Part shown: positions 8,178-16,494 of the stretch, piece after piece
How the letters are laid out: each line of letters begins with the position of its first letter
How positions within the stretch are numbered: the first letter of the stretch is position 1
Assembly (NCBI GenBank): GCA_038216465.1
Contig: JBBQQC010000019.1
Location: 1-64,000 of the forward strand
DNA length: 64,000 nucleotides
Source of the DNA: JACCZX01 sp038216465
GTDB taxonomy: Bacteria; Pseudomonadota; Gammaproteobacteria; Burkholderiales; Burkholderiaceae_F
Direction of reading: 5' to 3'
Notes under the pieces: generated by a model
The model's input: the letters and a program-made list of their open reading frames with translations, nothing else
The model's database searches: none
Told to the model about the DNA's origin: nothing
Program-made: the position numbers and the translations under genes

Positions 8178-9348
8178 GCAATCCTCCGTCGGCCGGCTGT
8201 TGCAATTCCTTTTGTTGTCGCACCAGCTTCAGGAGCGGTGCCACCTGCTCCAGCAATCTTGGCAGATGAGGCACCACTTCGGCAGCGCGTCCGGCGCGAA
8301 TCAGCGCCAGCGCGAGATTAATGTCCATCGACCCGTCTTCGGGCTTCGGATCCATGGAGCCGGGGGCCGCACCCTCGGATGTGCCCAAAATAATGCGGCG
8401 CGAGCGGTTTTGCTGCGCCTGGGCTGAACGTTTCTGCGCCAGTGTGCGCAGCTCCTCGGCACTGCGCCGCAGCTCTTCGGATAGCGTAGAAAGCCCGATA
8501 CAGGTCCAGACCTCGACGCCCGGTCCGGCCGCCTCAATATTTTCAAGAACTTTTCGCAGGCGCGCGGCGAAGCGCAGCACGCCCGAAAGCCCGCTTGACG
8601 GCGTGGCGACGCAGAACTCCATGCGATCGGTCCGGGTGCCCAGGTCTTCGAGCCGGATCGACGCAGCCAGCGCGCGTCCCACCAGCTTGATGCGCTGATC
8701 CGTCTCGCCTTCCCACTGTTCGTTCTGCGGCATCGACAGCTCGACGCGTATGCAGATCAGCGCCACATCCGACAGATTGCGGCGCGCGAACGAAATCAGC
8801 TTTTCGACCTGTTTGTCGAAGAACGGCTGGTTTAGCAGCTCGGTATCCGAATCGACGGTGCGCGACGATTCGAGCGACGCCTGGCTTTCGGCCAGCATCT
8901 CGCGCGTCGTCGAAAGACGCACCAGCACTTCCATCCGCGCCAGCAGCTCGGCTGCTCCGACCCCCTTTTGTATGAAATCTGTTGCACCGAGCGAGGCGGC
9001 GCGGTCGCGTTCTCCGCTATCGTCTTCGCCGGAGATGATCACCATCGGCAGCTCGCGAATGCGCTGCACCTTGGACGAGCGCACGCGGTTCAGCAGCTCA
9101 AAGCCGTCGACCTTCGGCATCGTCAGGTCACTAATCACGACGCGGATCGATGAATCGAGCAGGATCGCCTGCCAGGCGGCCTCGCCGTCGGTGACCTCGC
9201 GCAGCTCGAAACGGTCGCGCAGATGCTGGCCGATCGACGCGCGGACGATGCGCGAATCGTCGCAGATCAACACACGCGGTTTCGGATTGCCGGCCGCAAC
9301 GGCAGGCGTGGCGGCCCGGGCGGATTCCTTCTTTGCTTCAATCGCCAA
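8137..9348 (-). CDS. response regulator with degenerate GGDEF-like output domain
   Basis: A 403-residue protein. The receiver domain spans about residues 24-150, with acidic pocket D30/D31, phospho-acceptor D74 in VVISDLTMPKVDGFEL, and the conserved lysine in FIQKG. It is followed by a GGDEF-fold domain (about 165-325) recognisable from DTELLNQPFFDKQVEKLI. Where the GGDEF signature belongs, the sequence reads RTDRMEF, so diguanylate cyclase activity is very unlikely. The C terminus is a hydrophilic tail without clear homology. The start is a TTG, so it is less certain. The last 13 codons overlap prpE. The output may be protein interaction or degenerate nucleotide sensing. Confidence 0.85.
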   Translation of the reverse strand: MAIEAKKESARAATPAVAAGNPKPRVLICDDSRIVRASIGQHLRDRFELREVTDGEAAWQAILLDSSIRVVISDLTMPKVDGFELLNRVRSSKVQRIRELPMVIISGEDDSGERDRAASLGATDFIQKGVGAAELLARMEVLVRLSTTREMLAESQASLESSRTVDSDTELLNQPFFDKQVEKLISFARRNLSDVALICIRVELSMPQNEQWEGETDQRIKLVGRALAASIRLEDLGTRTDRMEFCVATPSSGLSGVLRFAARLRKVLENIEAAGPGVEVWTCIGLSTLSEELRRSAEELRTLAQKRSAQAQQNRSRRIILGTSEGAAPGSMDPKPEDGSMDINLALALIRAGRAAEVVPHLPRLLEQVAPLLKLVRQQKELQQPADGGLHDDVQGVPRKVTQ

Positions 9349-9500
9349 CTGAGTTCTCGGTTAGCTGCGCGGCGCGCTTGTGCACCGTAGGCGGCGAGCC
9401 TCGGAATTTAACCGAAATGACCGCGGATTGAGCGGTAAAAGCCGCGGAGTTCCTTAGCTTTTCGTTCGCTTCCTCGCCATTTCACGCTATAGGGCGAGCG

Positions 9501-10331
9501 TCAAACGAGGCCGCCTGCACTCGCCAGCGTACGAAGCTCGTCGTCGCTGAGCTGCGGGCCGTCGAGGGTCACGCGCTTTTCCTGCGTTTCGGAGGTCCGG
9601 AAGCGCGCGATCACTGGCTTCAGCTCAGGCTTGACGTGCGTGTCGCTGTATCCGTTGAACAGGTGGCCCAGCAGCCCGCGCTGCAGGTCGCTGGTGTTCA
9701 AAAACCAGTCGGCCACCGGGAACGTGAGGTTCATGTTGACGTGCATCATGATCCCCATGTTGTGATGTGCCGTATGGTGGCGCCGGATGGTGTTGATTAA
9801 CGGTGCGTTGCGGACGAACCAGTTGTCACGCACGTGACAGCAGAAGTGGAATGTCTCGTAAACCATATAGTGGCCGATCATGCCGATGAACACGATGTAG
9901 CCAGCGTTGGGATTGATCAACACGCTGGCGATCCAGCCGAACAAGAGCCCAAAAACAGCCAGAACAGCCAGTACACGCCACGGGAAGAAGACGATCCGAA
10001 ACTCGCGGATCGTGTTGATCGTCGCGTCGTTGTCGGTGAAATACTGATGGTGCTGCCGCGTGTGACGATCATAGATCGCGCGCAGCGCGTAGACGTCGAT
10101 CAGGCGGTGCATCACGAACTTGTGCATGCCCCATTCGACGAAGTTGCCGCCGATCAGCACCGGTATTAGCAGTAGCCACTCCCAGCGTGCGCCCTGCAGG
10201 TGGCTTACGCAGTACCAGACCGCTGCAATTCCCGCCGTGTACATGACTCCGATGTGGACCAGCCCGCTATACCAGCGACTGATTGCCGCCCGGTACTGCT
10301 CACGAAATTTGCGCTGGCGTTCGGTCATCAT
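9501..10331 (-). CDS. sterol desaturase / fatty acid hydroxylase family membrane protein
   Basis: A 276-residue integral membrane di-iron enzyme. Four hydrophobic segments are visible, with the histidine boxes HKFVMH, HTRQHH and HHTAHH that ligate the iron pair in the sterol desaturase / fatty acid hydroxylase superfamily. A further HFCCH lies before the last box. I chose the first ATG of an ATGATG pair at 10331, which has CGAGG just upstream; longer starts would run into the divergent promoter. The substrate is unknown (a lipid or small hydrocarbon chain is usual). The gene is divergent from the PanB-like operon and its promoter overlaps the same dyad operator, so it is probably under the same GntR-type control. 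Confidence 0.88.
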   Translation of the reverse strand: MMTERQRKFREQYRAAISRWYSGLVHIGVMYTAGIAAVWYCVSHLQGARWEWLLLIPVLIGGNFVEWGMHKFVMHRLIDVYALRAIYDRHTRQHHQYFTDNDATINTIREFRIVFFPWRVLAVLAVFGLLFGWIASVLINPNAGYIVFIGMIGHYMVYETFHFCCHVRDNWFVRNAPLINTIRRHHTAHHNMGIMMHVNMNLTFPVADWFLNTSDLQRGLLGHLFNGYSDTHVKPELKPVIARFRTSETQEKRVTLDGPQLSDDELRTLASAGGLV

Positions 10332-10342
10332 CAAAAACCTCG

Positions 10343-10371
10343 TTGCTGGTACCCTCGATGACTGATATATT
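10343..10371 (+). promoter_or_regulatory. sigma-70 type promoter of the PanB-like operon
   Basis: A -35 element TTGCTG (10343-10348), a 17-base spacer, and a -10 element TATATT (10366-10371). It predicts a transcript start near 10378 and a leader of about 30 bases before the GTG at 10409. The -10 element lies inside the dyad at 10355-10380, as expected for a repressed promoter. Confidence 0.55.
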
Positions 10372-10380
10372 AGTTGTCGA
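10355..10380. promoter_or_regulatory. 26-bp dyad operator, probable GntR/FCD regulator site
   Basis: An interrupted palindrome in the divergent intergenic region. The pattern is TCGA, 2 bases, ACT, 1 base, ATATAT, 1 base, AGT, 2 bases, TCGA. Twenty of 26 positions are symmetric. It covers the -10 elements of both divergent promoters. The FCD-family GntR gene at 11311 is the second gene of the operon and is the natural candidate to bind it (inference). Confidence 0.6.
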
Positions 10381-10396
10381 TCACCGGCTGTGTCAA
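10367..10396 (-). promoter_or_regulatory. promoter of the sterol-desaturase-family gene
   Basis: On the minus strand a perfect TTGACA (-35, 10396-10391) is followed after 18 bases by TAATAT (-10, 10372-10367). It reads toward the ATG at 10331 and overlaps the dyad operator and the plus-strand promoter. Confidence 0.5.
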
Positions 10397-10408
10397 TTAG
10401 GGGGATTC

Positions 10409-11314
10409 GTGGCTGAAGCGCCTGCAAGCACACTGAAAGCACCGGCTCCTACCCCTGCGCGCAAGAAGCGCACGCTGCAGGATATCCGCGACTCAAAGAC
10501 CTCCGGTGAAAAGATGGTCTACATGTCTGTGCCGGATTACACGTCGGCCAAGTGGGCCGAAATGGCGGGCGTCGATGTGGCGGTGCTGGGCGACAGTCTG
10601 GCGATGATCGCACACGGTCACTCGAGCACGATTCCGGCGACGATGGACATGATGGCGCTGCACGCGCAGGCGGTGCGCCGCGGCGCGCCGAATACGTTCG
10701 TGCTCGGCTGCATGCCTTATCAGAGCTACAACACGATTGATCGCGCGCTGACCAACGCGACGCGCTTCATGCAGGAAGGCGCGTGCGATGCGGTCAAGCC
10801 GCAGGGCGGAAAATCGCAGGCGAACATTCTGAAGGCGCTGGTCGACGCCGGCATCCCGACTGCATCGCATATCGGTATGACCCCGCATACGGTCGCGATG
10901 TTCGGCGGCTTCAAGATCCAGGGCAAAACTGCGCAGACCGCGATGAAGATCCTGGAGGACGCGCTTGCGATACAGGATGCCGGCTGCTTCATGCTCGAAT
11001 TCGAGGCAGTGCCGGCCAAGATCGCTGCCGTGATATCCAAGCAGCTCGAGATTCCAACGATCGGCATTGGCGCCGGCGCCGGGACCGACGGGCAGATTCT
11101 GTTGTGTTACGACCTGCTGGGTGTGTTCACCGATTTCAAGCCGAAGTTCACCAAGCGCTTTTCGAATCTGACCGAAGTCGCGGTCAAGGGTATTTCGCAA
11201 TACATTGCCGAAGTAAAGGCGGGCACATTCCCCGACGACGACCACAGCTATGGCGTCGACGAGAAGGAATACGACAAGTTCGTAGCGTTGGTCGAGAAGC
11301 GCAAGCACCAATGA
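10409..11314 (+). CDS. PanB-like protein (ketopantoate hydroxymethyltransferase family), metal ligands altered
   Basis: A 301-residue TIM-barrel protein of the PanB family. The GTG at 10409 has AGGGGG just upstream. Family features are GDSLAM (D62, equivalent to E. coli D45), AVRRGAPN, TPHTVAMFGGFKIQG, the catalytic-base glutamate (E199, equivalent to E181) and IPTIGIGAGAGTDGQIL. Two residues that bind Mg2+ in E. coli PanB differ. D84 is replaced by Cys (C101, in LGCMPYQSY) and E114 by Gln (Q132, in VKPQGG). The lysine beside it is kept (K130). With no panC nearby, and a GntR regulator and a Liv-type transporter downstream, a catabolic or altered aldol-type reaction is more likely than pantothenate synthesis (inference). 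Confidence 0.85.
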   Translation: MAEAPASTLKAPAPTPARKKRTLQDIRDSKTSGEKMVYMSVPDYTSAKWAEMAGVDVAVLGDSLAMIAHGHSSTIPATMDMMALHAQAVRRGAPNTFVLGCMPYQSYNTIDRALTNATRFMQEGACDAVKPQGGKSQANILKALVDAGIPTASHIGMTPHTVAMFGGFKIQGKTAQTAMKILEDALAIQDAGCFMLEFEAVPAKIAAVISKQLEIPTIGIGAGAGTDGQILLCYDLLGVFTDFKPKFTKRFSNLTEVAVKGISQYIAEVKAGTFPDDDHSYGVDEKEYDKFVALVEKRKHQ

Positions 11315-11988
11315 AGCGTGCGACCGCTCAGGAAGTTGCCATCGCGTCCACGCAAAGCCTGACCGACCGTGCCTATGCCGAGCTCGAAGAAATGATCGTG
11401 ACGTTGCAGCTCGCTCCGGGCGCCGCCGTGTCCGAGGCCGAATTGTCCGGCCATCTTGGCATCGGCCGCACGCCGATCCGCGAAGCGTTGCAGCGGCTTG
11501 CGCGCGAGCGGCTCGTGATGATCCTGCCGCGGCGTGGCGTAATGGTGTCTGAGATCAATGTCGGCCGTCAGTTGCGATTGCACGAAGTGCGGCGCGAGCT
11601 CGAGCGGCTGATCGCGCGCACGGCGGCGCGCCGGGCCACCGAGGAGCAGCGTGCGCGCTTTCGTGAACTGGCGCGCGACTTCGAAAAATCCGCGCGCGTC
11701 AACGACGACGTAGCGTTCATGCGCACCGACCGCGAATTCAATTTGCTGTGTTCGAGCGCGGCGCATAACGAATTTGCGGCCGGCGCGATGGGTCTGATGC
11801 ACGGATTGTCGCGACGTTTCTGGTACCACCACTACAAGCAGGCCGCCGATATGCCGGCGACCGCCAAGCTGCATGCCGATATCGCACGTGCGATTGCGGA
11901 CAACGACGATGAGCGCGCTGCTAACGCGAGCGATAAGCTGCTCGATACGATCGAGAAGTTCACGCGCGACACGGTAGGCCCGCAGTAA
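11311..11988 (+). CDS. GntR family transcriptional regulator (FadR/FCD subfamily)
   Basis: A 225-residue regulator. The N-terminal winged helix-turn-helix (about residues 15-85) contains LGIGRTPIREALQRLARERLV. The C-terminal all-helical FCD ligand domain (about 90-215) includes RRELERLIARTAARRATEEQ, DREFNLLCSSAAHNEF and HADIARAIADND. The ATG overlaps the PanB-like stop codon by four bases (ATGA), so the two are translationally coupled. FCD regulators usually respond to small carboxylates or acyl-CoAs and autoregulate. The 26-bp dyad in front of the operon is the probable operator. The ligand is presumably the transported compound or a product of it. Confidence 0.93.
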   Translation: MKRATAQEVAIASTQSLTDRAYAELEEMIVTLQLAPGAAVSEAELSGHLGIGRTPIREALQRLARERLVMILPRRGVMVSEINVGRQLRLHEVRRELERLIARTAARRATEEQRARFRELARDFEKSARVNDDVAFMRTDREFNLLCSSAAHNEFAAGAMGLMHGLSRRFWYHHYKQAADMPATAKLHADIARAIADNDDERAANASDKLLDTIEKFTRDTVGPQ

Positions 11989-12021
11989 CCCCCGCACTCG
12001 CCATTGCGCGAAAGGAACCCG

Positions 12022-12486
12022 ATGACTCCCGAAGACGCCGTTGCCGAAGCCCGCAGCGAGAATAGCGAACGCAAGCATCAAACGGCCGAGTATGTGCATC
12101 GCGACGAGCGCGAATGGGAAACGATCCGGTGGCCCGGGCAGACCGGCAAGATGCTATTTCATCCGCGGCCCGAGCGGCTGACCGAACCGAATGCGGGCAT
12201 CGTTCGCTACGAGGCGGGCGGCCATCATCCCTTGCATCATCACGAGTTTGCGCAGGTCTGGTACATACTTTCCGGCGAGTTCACGATCGGTGGCAAGCAG
12301 TACGGCCCCGGAACGATGGTGTTCTATCCTGATCCTCACTATGAAGACGAGCTTTCAACAGCCACCGGCGGTGAGATGCTTTTCGTTCAATACCCGGGCC
12401 CGACGACTGGCGGGCGGCCGATTTACGACGGCCGATTCAATATGGTCACGCGCCAGGCCGTCGACGCCGAGCGAACCGACATTTAG
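12022..12486 (+). CDS. cupin domain protein
   Basis: A 154-residue single-cupin protein. The ATG at 12022 has AAAGGA upstream and is preferred over an upstream in-frame start. The first cupin motif appears as GGHHPLHHHEFAQVWYILSGE, with several metal-binding histidines and a glutamate. It is followed by the loop KQYGPGTMVFYPDPHYEDE and the second motif GGEMLFVQYPGP. Such proteins may be metal-dependent isomerases, dioxygenases or sensors. It sits 33 bases after the GntR gene and 37 before the binding-protein gene. A role in processing or sensing the imported compound is an inference from this context. Confidence 0.85.
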   Translation: MTPEDAVAEARSENSERKHQTAEYVHRDEREWETIRWPGQTGKMLFHPRPERLTEPNAGIVRYEAGGHHPLHHHEFAQVWYILSGEFTIGGKQYGPGTMVFYPDPHYEDELSTATGGEMLFVQYPGPTTGGRPIYDGRFNMVTRQAVDAERTDI

Positions 12487-12523
12487 CTTGAATTGCGTTT
12501 AACTACAACAGGAGACCCACGCC

Positions 12524-13804
12524 ATGCAAAACAATCGCAGAAAGCTGCTGAAGGCCATCGGTGGCGCCGGCGCGGCCGCTGCAGCGCAACCGTATCTGAG
12601 CTTTCCCGCGATCGCGCAGAACGCGCCGCTGCGTGTCGGCATCATTGCCCCGAAATCAGGAATCGTCGGGACCATTGGCGAATGCGGGCTGCGCGGCACC
12701 CAGTTCGCAGTTGAGCGCATCAACGCGGCTGGTGGTATCGCCGGCCGCAAGGTGGAAATAGTCGTCGAGGAGGAAACGAACCCGAAGGATTCGATCGAGC
12801 GTCTGCGCAAGCTGGTGCTGCAGGACAAGGTCGATTGCGTGCAGGGCATCGTGTCATCCGGGGTCAGCCTCGCGATGGGCGCGGTGGCTGAGGAAATGAA
12901 AGCGCTGACGATTTTTTGGGACGGTACGACGCAGGACGGCGTCAAGGAAACGATGCTCAATCCTCGCTACATCTTTCGTAGCACCGATAACGAATGCGAG
13001 GCCGTGATGGCGTCGCTGCTGGCGATTAAATACTGGAAGGGACAGTTCACAACGGTCGCTGGCATCAATCCTGATTACTCGTACGGCCGCAACAATATGG
13101 CCGCATTCCAGGCGCTGCTGAAGAAATTCAATGTCGATGCAAAGATCGTGGCGGACCAATGGCCAAAGGTCGGAACGCTCGACCTGACCACGCACGTCGC
13201 GGCGTTGAAGGCGGCAAAGCCGGATCTCGTGTTTTCGTCACTGCTGTTTGCCGATCTGCCGATTTTCATGCGTACTGCGCACGGCGCCGGCCTGATGGAT
13301 GGCAAGACCAAGTTCGTATTCCCCGGCGCAGGCTTCCAGCACACGCTGCTAAAAAAAGAGTTCACTCCGGAGGGAATGATTTTCGGTCACAACACGCTGT
13401 ACTTCGCCAGTGCGGATGCCAGCCCGCTGCAGAGGCTGTTTGTGAAGCAGTACGAGGAACGGTACAAGGACTATCCGCACTGGGAGGCTGACCGCGCTTA
13501 TTTCGCGATGCAGGTTTACAAAGCAGGCGTCGAGGCGGCGTACAAGGCGAAGAACGCGTGGCCGGGCAAGGAGGACGTGATCAGCGCAATGGAAGGCGTC
13601 AAGATCGAGTCGCTCGGCGGCCCGGGCCATATGCGCAAAGACCATATTGCCGAGCAAACCTTCTATCAGGGATTAACGACGCACAAAAACCGCTACGACT
13701 TTGCAACCCTAGGCCAGGTCGATCGCATGTACTCGGACCAGTTGCAAAAACCCACCGGCACCGACTTCTGGAAGTGGATCGAAACGGCTCAGATAAAACT
13801 TTGA
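12524..13804 (+). CDS. Liv-type ABC transporter substrate-binding protein
   Basis: A 426-residue periplasmic binding protein of the branched-chain amino acid (Leu/Ile/Val-binding) family. The N terminus (NNRRKLLK, then an Ala-rich hydrophobic stretch ending near PAIAQ) looks like a Tat-type or long Sec signal peptide. The mature domain begins LRVGIIAPKSGIVGTIGE and contains GIAGRKVEIVVEEETNPKDS. AGGAG lies eight bases upstream of the ATG. The family also binds amides, aromatic acids and short carboxylates, so the substrate is open. It is the first transporter gene of the operon and is followed within seven bases by the permease. Confidence 0.92.
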   Translation: MQNNRRKLLKAIGGAGAAAAAQPYLSFPAIAQNAPLRVGIIAPKSGIVGTIGECGLRGTQFAVERINAAGGIAGRKVEIVVEEETNPKDSIERLRKLVLQDKVDCVQGIVSSGVSLAMGAVAEEMKALTIFWDGTTQDGVKETMLNPRYIFRSTDNECEAVMASLLAIKYWKGQFTTVAGINPDYSYGRNNMAAFQALLKKFNVDAKIVADQWPKVGTLDLTTHVAALKAAKPDLVFSSLLFADLPIFMRTAHGAGLMDGKTKFVFPGAGFQHTLLKKEFTPEGMIFGHNTLYFASADASPLQRLFVKQYEERYKDYPHWEADRAYFAMQVYKAGVEAAYKAKNAWPGKEDVISAMEGVKIESLGGPGHMRKDHIAEQTFYQGLTTHKNRYDFATLGQVDRMYSDQLQKPTGTDFWKWIETAQIKL

Positions 13805-13811
13805 GCCGGCG

Positions 13812-14693
13812 TTGACCGCCTTCTTTGACATCCTGCTCGGCGGCGTTTTTCACGCCGCCGTTCTTTTTTTGGTGGCTGCCGGACTGCAGCTGGTGTTCGG
13901 GGTGCAGAAGATCGTCAATCTGGCGTGCGGCTCGTTCTACGCACTGGGTGCCTATTTCGGTATCAGCAGCGTCAACTGGGCGTTGGCGGCAGGCATGCCG
14001 CCGTGGATGTTCCTTCCGGTGCTGATCGTCTCGGGCATCGTGCTCGGCGCGATCGGCCCGGCGATCGAAGCACTGTTGCGCACGATCTACGCACGCGACG
14101 AGGCGTTTCAATTGTTGCTGACGTTCGCGCTGGTGCTGATGTTTCAGGACGTACTCCGCTTTTTCTGGGGACCGAATCCGCAGCAGCTAGGCAACCTTGC
14201 GACCCAGTACGGCCGGCTGTCGATCGGCACATTCTCGGTGTCGACCTACAACCTGCTGGTGATCACGGCGAGCATTCTGATTGCCGTCGGCATCGGTGCC
14301 TTTCTGCAACGCACGCGCTTCGGCCGCATTCTTCGCGCGACCGCCGAAAATCGCGAGATGAGCCAGTCGCTCGGCGTCAACGTACGCTGGATGTACACCA
14401 GCGTGTTCACGCTGGGAACGATTCTCGGTACGGTCGGCGGCGCGCTGGTGGTTCCGACGGCGGCCGCGTCGCTCGACATGCCGGTCGAGCTGGTGGTCGA
14501 AGCATTTGCCGTGGTCGTGATCGGCGGTCTGGGCAGCATGCGTGGCGCACTGGCCGGAGCGCTGATCGTCGGGCTGATGCGCGCTGCGGCGATCACGTTT
14601 TACGCCGAGCTTGAAATCCTCGCGATCTATCTGGTCGTAATCGTCGTGCTGATTGCTCGTCCGGCCGGCTTGTTTGGGAAGCCGATCGAATGA
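13812..14693 (+). CDS. Liv-type ABC transporter permease (LivH family)
   Basis: A 293-residue inner-membrane permease with about eight hydrophobic segments. The start is a TTG at 13812. It places the family-typical N terminus (FDILLGGVFHAAVLFLVAAG) right at the start, and the next ATG is far inside. The conserved cytoplasmic loop ILRATAENREMSQSLGVNVRWMY contacts the ATPases. The C terminus AVVVIGGLGSMRGALAGALIVG is typical of LivH. It overlaps the next permease gene by four bases (ATGA). Confidence 0.92.
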   Translation: MTAFFDILLGGVFHAAVLFLVAAGLQLVFGVQKIVNLACGSFYALGAYFGISSVNWALAAGMPPWMFLPVLIVSGIVLGAIGPAIEALLRTIYARDEAFQLLLTFALVLMFQDVLRFFWGPNPQQLGNLATQYGRLSIGTFSVSTYNLLVITASILIAVGIGAFLQRTRFGRILRATAENREMSQSLGVNVRWMYTSVFTLGTILGTVGGALVVPTAAASLDMPVELVVEAFAVVVIGGLGSMRGALAGALIVGLMRAAAITFYAELEILAIYLVVIVVLIARPAGLFGKPIE

Positions 14694-15718
14694 GTGTGAG
14701 CGGCGTCGCCACATCCGCAGCGGACGCCAGGCAGTCGCGTGCGGACCGGCGGCGCCGACTCTCTGCGCTGCTTGTGATCGTGAGCGCGGCTTTGATCGTG
14801 CTCGCGGCGTTCCCGCAATTCGCCCAGCCCTACTACGTCACGCTGGTGCTGCCGGCACTTGCGTACGCGATCGCACTGCTGGGATTCAATTTGCTGTTCG
14901 GTTACACCGGCCTGCTGTCGTTCGGGCACGCCTTGTTCGTGGCGTTAGGTGCGTACGGCGCCGCGGTGCTGTCCAGCAAGCTCGGCATTAAAAGCTTTGA
15001 AGTGATCTTGCTCGTCTCGGGGCTGACCGCAGTAGTGGTGGCGATTCCCGTCGGACTACTCGCGGTGAGGTACGTGAGGATTTTCTTCGGCATCCTGACA
15101 CTGGCATTCGGCATGTTGTTTCATTCGTTTTTGTTCAAGTTCTACGACCTGACCGGCGGTGACACCGGCATTCGAGTGCTGCGCCCGTCGCTGTTCGGCA
15201 CCGAGTTCGGCGAGCTGGATAAGACGGCGTTTCTGATCGGGCCGTTTTATTACTACTGCCTGGTGCTGCTGGTGGTGCTCGGATTCGTGATGTGGCGCAT
15301 CGTGCATTCGCCGTTCGGTCTTCATCTGGTCGCCATCCGCGAGAATCCGCGCAAGGCGGAGTATCTAGGCGTACGTGTGCGGCTGTTTCGACTTTTGGCG
15401 GTCCTGATCTCTGCCTTCTACTGCGCGGTGGGTGGTGTGATCCTCGCCATCAATATCGGTCAGGCCGATCCCGAGACAGCCTACTGGACGCATTCGGGCG
15501 AGCTGGTATTCATGACCGTGCTGGGGGGTTTTGCCAACTTCTTCGGTCCGCTGGTAGGCGCCTTCGTATTCATCTTCCTCAAATCAGAGCTGATGTCGGC
15601 TACGCAGTACTGGCGTTTCTTTCTCGGCGTCACGCTGGCGCTGATCGTGATCCTGTTTCCACGCGGCGTGATGGGCGTCGGCCAGGACCTGTGGGTGCGC
15701 CTCCGCTACAGACGATGA
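14690..15718 (+). CDS. Liv-type ABC transporter permease (LivM family)
   Basis: A 342-residue permease with a basic N terminus (RADRRRR) followed by about nine hydrophobic segments. Family signatures are LLFGYTGLLSFGHALFVALGAY, the coupling loop AIRENPRKAEYLGVRV, and GELVFMTVLGGFANFFGPLVGA near the C terminus. It forms the transmembrane heterodimer with the preceding LivH-type protein. It overlaps both neighbours by four bases. Confidence 0.93.
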   Translation: MSVSGVATSAADARQSRADRRRRLSALLVIVSAALIVLAAFPQFAQPYYVTLVLPALAYAIALLGFNLLFGYTGLLSFGHALFVALGAYGAAVLSSKLGIKSFEVILLVSGLTAVVVAIPVGLLAVRYVRIFFGILTLAFGMLFHSFLFKFYDLTGGDTGIRVLRPSLFGTEFGELDKTAFLIGPFYYYCLVLLVVLGFVMWRIVHSPFGLHLVAIRENPRKAEYLGVRVRLFRLLAVLISAFYCAVGGVILAINIGQADPETAYWTHSGELVFMTVLGGFANFFGPLVGAFVFIFLKSELMSATQYWRFFLGVTLALIVILFPRGVMGVGQDLWVRLRYRR

Positions 15719-16494
15719 CGGCTTTGATCGAAACTGTCGGTGTTAGCAAAGCGTACGGCAGCTTCGTCGCCCTCGATGACATTTCGTTGGCCGTGGCGCG
15801 TGGCGAGCTGGTGTCTATCGTCGGCCCCAATGGCGCAGGAAAAACGACGCTCGTGAACGTCCTTACCGGACTGCTGAAGCCAACGTCCGGATTGGTTCGC
15901 TTCAAAGGCGAGGATATTGCCGGCATCGGACCGGTCGCGTTAGCGAAGCGCGGTATGGCGCGCGCGTTTCAGCTCGTGCACATCTTTCCGGTGATGACGG
16001 TCGCGCAGACGATCGGTGTTGCCATTGTGTCGCAATCGTCGAAGAGTCTGAGCTTGTTCGCCTCGGTCGCCAGTGACGCGGCGCTTCGCGCCCGAGTGCG
16101 CGAGGTTGCAGCAATATTCGGGCTCGATACCAAGCTTGAGACCGAGTCGCGGCTGTTGTCGCAGGGCGAAAAAAAGCTGCTCGATATCGCCAGTGCATTC
16201 GCGCTGGCGCCTGAAGTGATTCTGCTCGACGAGCCGACCAGTGGCGTGTCGAGCGGCGACAAGCACGGCATCATGCGCACGCTGATCGAAGCGGCAAAGC
16301 AAGCGGGCGTGCAGGCGATCATTTTGGTCGAGCACGACATGAGTTTGGTGGCCGAGTATTCGACTCGCATCGTTGCGCTGAAAGAGGGTAGGGTGTTGGC
16401 GGATCGTCCTGCGGACCGGTTCTTCAACGACCCCGAAATGGTCGCGGCGGTGGTTGGCAAGCTGACCGCCAAATTGTCACGCCGAGCCGCCTGA
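15715..16494 (+). CDS. Liv-type ABC transporter ATP-binding protein (LivG family)
   Basis: A 259-residue ABC ATPase. It carries Walker A VGPNGAGKTT, a Q-loop region, the signature LSQGEKKLLDIA, Walker B VILLDEPTSGV, and the H-loop ILVEHDMSLV. The ATG at 15715 overlaps the upstream permease stop by four bases and is preferred over frames that start inside that gene. It energises import together with the LivF-type subunit. The signature begins LSQGE rather than LSGGE, a common variant of the family. Confidence 0.93.
   Translation: MTALIETVGVSKAYGSFVALDDISLAVARGELVSIVGPNGAGKTTLVNVLTGLLKPTSGLVRFKGEDIAGIGPVALAKRGMARAFQLVHIFPVMTVAQTIGVAIVSQSSKSLSLFASVASDAALRARVREVAAIFGLDTKLETESRLLSQGEKKLLDIASAFALAPEVILLDEPTSGVSSGDKHGIMRTLIEAAKQAGVQAIILVEHDMSLVAEYSTRIVALKEGRVLADRPADRFFNDPEMVAAVVGKLTAKLSRRAA

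Noticed and set aside
9421..9447. Paired CCGCGG sites in the 9349-9500 gap as a hairpin/operator
   Set aside because: CCGCGG is self-palindromic and frequent in GC-rich DNA; there is no T tract or promoter alignment.
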